From assembly GCA_964621615.1 (NCBI GenBank), contig CAZUMW010000032.1, positions 1-56,978 on the forward strand: a DNA stretch of 56,978 nt, read 5' to 3'. The position numbers and the translations under genes were made by a program. Of this stretch, positions 50,836-56,978 are shown in pieces. Numbering within the stretch: position 1 is the first letter of the stretch; every line of letters starts with the position of its first letter. Source of the DNA: CAZUMW01 sp964621615. Its GTDB lineage: Bacteria > Desulfobacterota > WTBG01 > CAIYCZ01 > CAIRTM01. The notes under the pieces are model-generated. The model was not told the DNA's origin. It was given only the letters and a program-made list of their open reading frames with translations, and ran no database searches.

Positions 50836-51636
50836 ATGGAAACAAAGCAAAAAGATATAATAATCAAGACAATTACGGCAGCAGCTTTTACGGCCATGAT
50901 TATTGTCAACGCTTTGGCCAACGCGCTTCCGATTAACGGCCAGACCACCGGCCAGGTTTCCGACGCATACCCAAATCTTTTTGCCCCGGCAGCACAGGCC
51001 TTTGCAATCTGGGGGCTCATATATCTCCTTCTGGCAGGGTACACGCTGTACCAGGCTGGTGCTTTTCACGGCGACAGCGATGCGATTAACAATAATCTAT
51101 TGAATAAAATTGGAATACTGTTCTCTGTTTCCTGCATTGCCAACGCGTCCTGGATTTTTTCCTGGCATTATCATCGCATCCCATTGTCCATGGCGTTTAT
51201 TGTCGTCATTCTCCTGTGCCTTATTATGATAAATGAGCTGACAAGAAATAAACAGCTTTCTGCAAGACAGTATTTCTTTGTCAGGCTTCCATTCAGCGTT
51301 TACTTTGGGTGGATTACCGTGGCGACCATAGCCAACGCTACCGCGCTTCTTGTCAGCGTAGGCTGGAAAGGCGCCGGCATAGCTGAATCAACGTGGACTG
51401 CAGCAATCATCGTTGTCGGGCTCGCCATTGGGCTGACAACAATGTTGAGAAATAAAGATGCTGCCTATGGCCTTGTTTTTGTTTGGGCCTATGCAGGAAT
51501 ATTGTTAAAGCACCTGTCACCAGAAGGATTCGGCGCTCAGTATCCTGTTGTTATAACAGCAGCGGCTGTGTGTATTGTTGTATTCGCTATAGGGGAGGCA
51601 TACCTTTTATTTTTGCGAAGCAAAAGCATACGGTGA
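50836..51636 (+). CDS. TspO/MBR-like tryptophan-rich membrane protein
   Basis: A 266-residue polytopic protein with about seven or eight membrane segments. NALANALPINGQTTGQVSDAY, FAIWGLIYLLL and YFGWITVATIANA resemble the longer TspO-related 'tryptophan-rich sensory protein' group. TspO proteins bind porphyrins or similar ligands and act in stress or light responses; the function of the long group is not known to me. CAGAGGAAA precedes the ATG at 50836; the frame is open from 50764. It follows the unknown gene by 91 nt and may be controlled by the MarR protein. Confidence 0.7.
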   Translation: METKQKDIIIKTITAAAFTAMIIVNALANALPINGQTTGQVSDAYPNLFAPAAQAFAIWGLIYLLLAGYTLYQAGAFHGDSDAINNNLLNKIGILFSVSCIANASWIFSWHYHRIPLSMAFIVVILLCLIMINELTRNKQLSARQYFFVRLPFSVYFGWITVATIANATALLVSVGWKGAGIAESTWTAAIIVVGLAIGLTTMLRNKDAAYGLVFVWAYAGILLKHLSPEGFGAQYPVVITAAAVCIVVFAIGEAYLLFLRSKSIR

Positions 51637-51794
51637 AGCTATTATGCGCTATGCGGTTTTCCCCCTGTGTGCAGGAGCCTCAGCAGTGAACCCGGTCCTT
51701 TAGCGGAATGTGCCCCGCTGCAGAGGAGTGCAATGTGAAATATCCATTTTCCATGCCGATATCCCCCGCATATTACAGGATGGCGGGCATCACG

Positions 51795-52043
51795 TCAAAA
51801 CACCCCTCCCCCGACAGCAAGGCGAATAAGCCCGAAGAACAAAGCGATCGTGCAGCACAGCATACCGGCCGCACTGCTGCCCTTCGGCTTCGGGTCTGCG
51901 GAGCTCAAGGCGAGGCCGCTGATGATAATGCCGACGCCGGCAAACGGTATGTTCAGCCAGTTCAGCGCACCCAGGCAGGGTAAGAACCCCACAATCATGC
52001 CAAGTACCGCCAGTATTCCCCAGAGAAGACTTACTACCTGCAT
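51795..52043 (-). CDS. small two- to three-helix membrane protein
   Basis: An 82-residue hydrophobic protein: a long hydrophobic stretch (LLWGILAVLGMIVGFLPCLG), LNWLNIPFAGVGIIISGLAL, a short polar loop (SSADPKPKGSS) and a final helix ending AVGGGVF. It recalls small membrane proteins found beside DUF2752 genes, but I give no family. A very strong GGAGGG site precedes the ATG. It is the last gene of a four-gene operon, 33 nt after the YkvA-like gene. Confidence 0.65.
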   Translation of the reverse strand: MQVVSLLWGILAVLGMIVGFLPCLGALNWLNIPFAGVGIIISGLALSSADPKPKGSSAAGMLCCTIALFFGLIRLAVGGGVF

Positions 52044-52076
52044 TGATTGCCCTCCATGATTATCAGGTAATCACCG

Positions 52077-52301
52077 CTATCGTTTAATATCAGTGCGGGT
52101 GTCCTTAGACGGGTCGAATATGCTGAAGAGATCTATGCCGAAATACCGCAGGCACACGATAAGAAGCGAGGTGGCGGCGGCTTCGTCCAGATTCCCGATG
52201 ACAGGAAAATTGTCGGGAATAAGCTCGAACATGCCAAGCGTCGGATTCATAAGATAGAGTACCGCCAGAGCGCCAAAACAAAAAACGATAATGCCTTTCA
52301 C
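52077..52301 (-). CDS. YkvA/DUF1232-like small membrane protein
   Basis: A 74-residue protein with the DUF1232 signature in the middle: ELIPDNFPVIGNLDEAA corresponds to the family's DLIPDFIPxxGxLDD. An N-terminal hydrophobic helix precedes it. The start is GTG, overlapping the preceding stop as GTGA, with GGGAG upstream, so it is coupled to the DUF4230 gene. Function unknown. Confidence 0.75.
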   Translation of the reverse strand: MKGIIVFCFGALAVLYLMNPTLGMFELIPDNFPVIGNLDEAAATSLLIVCLRYFGIDLFSIFDPSKDTRTDIKR

Positions 52302-53083
52302 TGGTATTCTCCCTGCATGTGTTTTAATCGTTTCAGGTTCTCATCATATGTTTTTTCATCTGCAAAGAAGACGTTTTTGACCACCGGTTTGAATTCAGCG
52401 TTTTCAAACTGTACCGCTAAAAGCCAGTCCTCCACAAATTTTTTTACCATTTCTCTGGCTGACGGCCGGATTATTGTAATCTTGTTTTCCGCCCGCTGTG
52501 AGCCGGCATCGGTTATCTGCCTGAGGAGTTTGTTTTTCATGTCCTGCTCATCGATTAATATGCCGCTTTTCAGATTTCGTATAACCATGTCCGACAGATT
52601 GACCGCCGGCGTATTCCATTTGATTTCGGGCGCAAACACTGTGACGGTCCGATCCCGGTCCTCAAAATAAAAATCCCATTTACGGCCAAGCTCGACATAA
52701 TAGGTGTATTCAACCGGAACAATAATCTCGACCTTCGCCGTGGAAAAAATATTTCTCCAGAGTATCGCTTTTGTTGTTTCCCTGGTAAAGCTTTCCGTCT
52801 GTTTGTATGTGCTTACCTGGAGCCGGTTGTACGTCTCGATGTCCGAGCAGTATTCCCTGAATTCTGTGGTAACGGTCCCTGTTTGAAATGCTCTGGCAAT
52901 GTCTTCGACTGATTGTGCCGATTGCCTGCACGAATGTACTCCCAGCCACCAGACAGCGCATATTCCCGCTGCTGCAATGCCTGCCACGCCGAGCAGGAAA
53001 AACGCTTTTGCCCGGGGTTTGCCTTCCGGCACGCGGATGGAGTGATTGCTGTTGTCTGTTTCGTTTCGATCACCGGTGTCCAC
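52298..53083 (-). CDS. DUF4230 domain protein, membrane-anchored
   Basis: A 261-residue protein with a short polar N-terminus, one membrane segment (about 25-48) and an extracytoplasmic DUF4230-like domain (VTTEFREYCSDIETYNRLQV, KVEIIVPVEYTYYVELGRKWDF, then AREMVKKFVEDWLL). I start at GTG 53083, seven bases after GGAG; the frame is open further but only inside the upstream gene. It overlaps DUF2752 by 14 nt and the YkvA-like gene by 4 nt. Function unknown. Confidence 0.72.
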   Translation of the reverse strand: MDTGDRNETDNSNHSIRVPEGKPRAKAFFLLGVAGIAAAGICAVWWLGVHSCRQSAQSVEDIARAFQTGTVTTEFREYCSDIETYNRLQVSTYKQTESFTRETTKAILWRNIFSTAKVEIIVPVEYTYYVELGRKWDFYFEDRDRTVTVFAPEIKWNTPAVNLSDMVIRNLKSGILIDEQDMKNKLLRQITDAGSQRAENKITIIRPSAREMVKKFVEDWLLAVQFENAEFKPVVKNVFFADEKTYDENLKRLKHMQGEYQ

Positions 53084-53471
53084 GAATGGTCTCCAGTATG
53101 TGCGGGAAGCCTGATGTTTTATGTGAATCGAAGAATTTTTGTATGCGGCCGGCAAGGAACAGCGCGGCACACAGCTGGTTGAAAAGTAAAGCTGCGTACA
53201 GCGGAACCGACCATTTGTTGAGGGCGAGCGCCCGGGTGCAGCTGCCGTGAGAAATGGCTATGAATGCTCGTGTCATCCCGCATAGAGGGCACTGCTCCTG
53301 ACCGTGATGGGGCTGCCGTAACAGAGCGCTTGCTGTCAGCACGGTGTCGGCGGGCAAAACATGCGGCGCTGTCAGTATCAGCAGCAGTGCTGCCGACATG
53401 ATAAGCCATGCCAGCATAAGCGCCTGTTTTGTTTCATCCGTTAACAGCTGTGCCGGCCTTTGTTCCTTCAT
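53070..53471 (-). CDS. DUF2752 membrane protein
   Basis: A 133-residue protein with three or four membrane segments and the DUF2752 core CPLCGMTRAFIAISHG, where the CPxCGxTR motif is diagnostic. The central loop holds LNKWSVPLYAALLFNQ. GGGA lies upstream of the ATG. It is the first gene of the operon with the DUF4230, YkvA-like and small membrane genes. Function unknown; the Cys pair could bind a metal or disulfide. Confidence 0.82.
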   Translation of the reverse strand: MKEQRPAQLLTDETKQALMLAWLIMSAALLLILTAPHVLPADTVLTASALLRQPHHGQEQCPLCGMTRAFIAISHGSCTRALALNKWSVPLYAALLFNQLCAALFLAGRIQKFFDSHKTSGFPHILETIRGHR

Positions 53472-53702
53472 GGAATCGTTCCCGTAGCGTATTATCTGCC
53501 CGTACCGTCTGCGTCAGGTCGCTGGGCACCATGGCTCAGGTCAACAACAGAGAATTTCTGATGCTTTTTTTGAGTCTATCAGGAAATGATGATGTATGTA
53601 AAATTTAAAATTGACAATTTTGTTATGTTTTTATTTTGTAATTCATTTTCTAATGATATAAAATAACATAAATAATATGGATAAATGCCGGATTAGCATA
53701 TT

Positions 53703-56657
53703 ATGACTTCTGAAACGTGTGCTTCATCACTGCACAGCGGTACGCTGCACGATCATCTGTGCCTGATCTATGAATCCTTTGTGGAGCAGTGCGCGGCTTT
53801 TGTGCCGTTTATCAGAATCGGGCTTGAGCGCGGGGAAAAATGCCTGTATGTCGCTGATGACAACGAGGCGGAAGCGGTGCTTTCTGCAATGCGGTCTTAT
53901 GGGATCGATGTCGATGCCGCCCTTGCATCCGGCGCCCTCGCGGTTTGCGGGCCGCAGCAGTCATATCTCGAACAGGGGTATTTTGACCCTGAGCGGATGA
54001 TGGAATGTTTGAAGCACCATATCCGGGAAGCCCAGCGGCAGGGCTGCAGCGGGCTCCGGATAGCAGGTGAGATGAGCTGGGCGCTAGGGGGCGACGCCGG
54101 TACAGACCGCCTCATAGAATATGAAAACAGTCTGAACCGGTTTTTGCCGGAACATAATTGTTGTGCACTGTGTCAATACAACGCGCGCCGGTTTTCTCCG
54201 GACACTATCCGCGATGTTATCTGCACCCATCCGTTTATACTGTTCGGCACTGCTATGTGTGAAAATTTTTATTTTATACCGCCGGACGGTTTTGACATGC
54301 GTAACAATGCACAGAGCCAGGTTGACTTTTTTTTAACGAACATAAAAGAGCGGAAACAAACATCAGATCAGCTTCGCTACAGCGAAGAGCGGCAGAAAAA
54401 CCTGATCGATACTGCTGCAGAGGCGATTATTCTTCAGGATGCATCAGGAGAAATACTGGTGTGGAACAGCGGAGCGGAGAAACTGTTCGGCATTTCTGCT
54501 GACGAAGTGGTCGGAAGGGACTCAATCGATTATGACTGGCATGTAGTCAATGAGGACGGCTCTCCATTACACCCAAAAGACCACCCGTCAATGATAACGC
54601 TGCAGACCGGAAAGCCGTTCACCGATTTCGTAGCGGGGATAAAAAGACATGCAGGTGATATCACCTGGGTGTCGGTCAACACACGGCCCATCTTCGCCGT
54701 GGACGACAAAAAGCCGGCTCAGGCAGTAATTACAATCAGGGACATTACCGGCCGCACGCGCGCTGAGCAGCAGCTGCGCAAGAGCGAAGCGCAGTTTCGT
54801 GCCATAGCGGACAACACCTCAGCGTCGATTTTCCTTACCGATGAAAAGGGGATAATAATCTACTGGAATCAGGCATCTGAAAAAATATTCGGCTACACAG
54901 AAGAGGAGATTTGCGGCGAGCCGATCGATATTCTTCTGCTGGATGAGGAGATACAGGCAAAAAACAGTGCGTTTGCCCGTTATGACGATATCAGAGAGTC
55001 GCCTGTGTTCGGATCGCCCCACCGGTCATATGCCAGGCGCAAGGACGGCACCGTGTTCCCGCTGGAGGTTATCCTTTCAAGCTGGGAGCACGAGGGAAAA
55101 TCTTATTTCTGTTCAATCCTCAATGATATCAGCGAGCTGAGAAATGCCGAAGAGCAGCTCAAGGCGATTTTTAATTCATCCAGTGATGCGATCATTATTA
55201 CCGACAGCGCCGGTACCATACTGTCCTGCAATCCCGCAACTGAAAGCGTATTCGGATTTGTCCCCGGCGAGCTTATCGGCCGCCCGGTGAAAACAATGGT
55301 GCCTGAAGGTATGCACAGCGATATTGATGAGCACTTGCGTAACAACACATTGTTGCGGGCAGGAAAAACATATGTATCGGTGCTGCCCAGGAAAGACGGG
55401 TCGGAGGTGTATGTGAGCAGCTCCATGGCGCGGTGGGAAATTGCCGGCCGGACATTTTACAGCTCTATCAGCCGCGATGTTACCCGTGATCGGAAAATAG
55501 ATAAACAGCTGCGGCACTCTCAGAAAATGGAATCGATCGGCACGCTTGCCGGAGGCATTGCACATGAGTTCAACAACATAATCGGCGGAATGATGGGCTA
55601 TGCAGAGGTGGCAAAAGATCTTGTGACAGCAGATAGTGCCGCACAAAATCTGCTTGACGACATATTAGGGCTTGGAACCCGCGCAAGCGCTATTGTCAGA
55701 CAGATGCTTGTTTACGGCCGCACGGACACCGTACAGAAAGCTCCCCTTCAGATACATCTGTCACTGAAAGAACAGATGAAATTTCTCCGAAGCATTATTC
55801 CCGCTAATATTGAAATACACACACATATCGATGAGCACGCCGGGACGGTTATAGCCGATGCCGCGCAAATGCAGCAGATCGGTATGAACCTGTGCACCAA
55901 TGCGGTTCATGCAATGGAGGCAAACGGAGGCCGGCTGGAAATAGCGCTTTCCGCTGTTTCTCTGGACGAAGAATCGGCCCGGTCATTTCAGCATGTCGCC
56001 CCGGGCAGATATGTCAGGCTGACGGTCAGCGATACCGGACCCGGCATTGCCCCTGAAATCAGCGACCGCATTTTTGACCCGTTTTTCACCACGAAGCCGA
56101 CCGGCAAGGGCACAGGCCTGGGCCTCTCGGTGGTGGACGGCATAGTGCGGGAACACGGCGGGGCGATTGCGGTTGAAAGCACACCCGGAAGAGGGGCTTC
56201 CTTTACTGTTTTGCTGCCTGCTGTAGAAGCCCGGGAAGCTGCCCCCCCCGAACCGGCAAAAAACAGCATACCCGGCGGAACCGAAAGAATACTGCTCGTC
56301 GATGATGAGGAGTCGATTGCGGTCACGATGAACATAATGCTTTCCCGTCTCGGCTATGCGGTCACGGTCAGGTCGAGCAGCAGTGAAGCGCTTGAGACGT
56401 TCAAAGAAAACCCTCACGGCTTTGATCTGGTTATCACCGACCTGACCATGCCGGAAATGACCGGCGATGAGCTGGCTGCTGAAGCCCTTGCCGTGCGTCC
56501 CGATATCCCGGTCATACTTATGACCGGCTATAACGATCTCATTGGCAGCGACAGGATAAAAATGCAGGGGATAACAGATGTTATGCCCAAGCCGTGTAAG
56601 AAGGCGGAGGTCGCACAGACGGTCAGGCGCGTTCTGGATGAACACGGCAGCAGATAA
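53703..56657 (+). CDS. hybrid histidine kinase: MEDS-PAS-PAS-PAS-HisKA-HATPase-receiver
   Basis: A 984-residue soluble hybrid kinase. Residues ~14-190 are a MEDS sensory domain (LHDHLCLIYES, ERGEKCLYVADDN, LRIAGEMSWAL). PAS domains follow at ~228-352, 358-480 and 483-595. The HisKA box has His621 (GGIAHEFNNIIGG). The ATPase domain has N-box MNLCTNAVHAM, G1 VSDTGPGI, F-box FDPFFTT and G2 GKGTGLGLS. The receiver has Asp913 (VITDLTMPEM). There is no membrane segment, so the signal is intracellular. MEDS proteins sense small organic compounds in methanogens and methylotrophs; the ligand here is unknown. The ribosome site is weak. Confidence 0.9.
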   Translation: MTSETCASSLHSGTLHDHLCLIYESFVEQCAAFVPFIRIGLERGEKCLYVADDNEAEAVLSAMRSYGIDVDAALASGALAVCGPQQSYLEQGYFDPERMMECLKHHIREAQRQGCSGLRIAGEMSWALGGDAGTDRLIEYENSLNRFLPEHNCCALCQYNARRFSPDTIRDVICTHPFILFGTAMCENFYFIPPDGFDMRNNAQSQVDFFLTNIKERKQTSDQLRYSEERQKNLIDTAAEAIILQDASGEILVWNSGAEKLFGISADEVVGRDSIDYDWHVVNEDGSPLHPKDHPSMITLQTGKPFTDFVAGIKRHAGDITWVSVNTRPIFAVDDKKPAQAVITIRDITGRTRAEQQLRKSEAQFRAIADNTSASIFLTDEKGIIIYWNQASEKIFGYTEEEICGEPIDILLLDEEIQAKNSAFARYDDIRESPVFGSPHRSYARRKDGTVFPLEVILSSWEHEGKSYFCSILNDISELRNAEEQLKAIFNSSSDAIIITDSAGTILSCNPATESVFGFVPGELIGRPVKTMVPEGMHSDIDEHLRNNTLLRAGKTYVSVLPRKDGSEVYVSSSMARWEIAGRTFYSSISRDVTRDRKIDKQLRHSQKMESIGTLAGGIAHEFNNIIGGMMGYAEVAKDLVTADSAAQNLLDDILGLGTRASAIVRQMLVYGRTDTVQKAPLQIHLSLKEQMKFLRSIIPANIEIHTHIDEHAGTVIADAAQMQQIGMNLCTNAVHAMEANGGRLEIALSAVSLDEESARSFQHVAPGRYVRLTVSDTGPGIAPEISDRIFDPFFTTKPTGKGTGLGLSVVDGIVREHGGAIAVESTPGRGASFTVLLPAVEAREAAPPEPAKNSIPGGTERILLVDDEESIAVTMNIMLSRLGYAVTVRSSSSEALETFKENPHGFDLVITDLTMPEMTGDELAAEALAVRPDIPVILMTGYNDLIGSDRIKMQGITDVMPKPCKKAEVAQTVRRVLDEHGSR

Positions 56658-56978
56658 TCTTTGACACTCAAAAAATGTTTTATACAATTAATAATCACAG
56701 GTAAACCTCCGGCTCTGCCGGAGGGCTCACAGGGTTTGACATATGCGGGATTCTCATGATTTTGTCTGCATGTTGATATTGAAAAACAGTACTGGATTGC
56801 CCGGACGGAACCGGGCAGTGACAGCCTGCTGACGCAGAGTGAACGAAGAATGTCGAACGTGAACGGAAAAGCCAAACAAATGGAGAGCACGGCAGCAACA
56901 CCCCATTTGTCATCACCCGGTTTATCCCAGTAATTTCCGGTTAGGTTTTTGCATATGAATGCGGGCTGAAGTTTTGTT
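56658..56978. other. right-end intergenic region
   Basis: About 320 nt with no supported gene. The only structure I see is the inverted repeat at 56706-56724. Confidence 0.5.
56706..56724. repeat. REP-like inverted repeat after the hybrid kinase
   Basis: CCTCCGG (56706-56712) and CCGGAGG (56718-56724) form a 7-bp stem with a CTCTG loop. On the minus strand it is followed by TTTA, so it could be a weak terminator there; on the plus strand no T-run follows. Palindromes of this type are often dispersed genomic repeats, but no second copy was noticed in the window. Confidence 0.45.

Overview
The window is a chromosomal segment of a Gram-negative bacterium. Evidence: an LpxL/HtrB-type lipid A acyltransferase, a MurE with the meso-diaminopimelate motif DNPR, a complete division/cell-wall (dcw) cluster with ftsL, ftsQ, ftsA and ftsZ, and MreB. 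The gene mix (many receiver domains, a MEDS-PAS hybrid kinase, a TIGR03960-like radical SAM protein, large exported Ig-like, thrombospondin-3 and CFI-box proteins) is what I would expect of a deltaproteobacterium-like lineage (Desulfobacterota). That placement is inference; no rRNA is present.

Layout. 1-14657: housekeeping genes in short units on both strands (CPBP-like membrane protein, Smr, purM, psd, radA, EF-G paralogue, unknown protein plus Mog/MoaB, mreB, thrC with a receiver and a metallo-beta-lactamase-fold protein, LpxL, a kinase-fold protein, a small membrane protein). 14950-20557: an exported-protein locus with a 1314-residue Ig-like surface protein behind a strong promoter, a small exported protein that looks like a stand-alone CFI-box domain, a 13-bp hairpin terminator, then a sigma-54-activator-like protein that has lost its GAFTGA loop and Walker B acid. 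20573-22270: a radical SAM protein.

22715-40640 (minus strand): one long dcw operon read from a strong mraZ promoter with three 10-bp-phased MraZ boxes: mraZ, rsmH, ftsL, ftsI, murE, murF, a single-domain response regulator, mraY, murD, ftsW, murG, a 77-residue small ORF, murC, a 91-residue small ORF, ddl, ftsQ, ftsA, ftsZ. Four junctions are ATGA overlaps. murB, expected next to murC, is absent, and the 91-residue ORF occupies that place. The cluster makes UDP-MurNAc-pentapeptide, lipid I and lipid II, flips and cross-links them (FtsW/FtsI), and builds the Z-ring (FtsA/FtsZ).

41143-44001: a cysteine synthase family protein, a membrane-anchored TPR protein and tRNA-Arg(ACG) with its own promoter and terminator. 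44002-48600 is clearly richer in A+T and carries two exported proteins (BspA-like leucine-rich repeats; a seven-repeat propeller) that share thrombospondin type 3 repeats and a homologous C-terminal module. 48606-56657 is accessory: a degenerate receiver with an orphan CheD, a MarR regulator, an unknown protein, a TspO-like membrane protein, a compact four-gene membrane operon (DUF2752, DUF4230, YkvA/DUF1232, small membrane protein), and a MEDS-PAS-PAS-PAS-HisKA-HATPase-receiver hybrid kinase.

I saw no insertion sequence, integrase, CRISPR array or rRNA. The most unusual points are the separated CFI-box gene, the crippled sigma-54-activator-like protein, the two small ORFs and the response regulator inside the dcw operon, the missing murB, and a long RNA-like hairpin ahead of purM.
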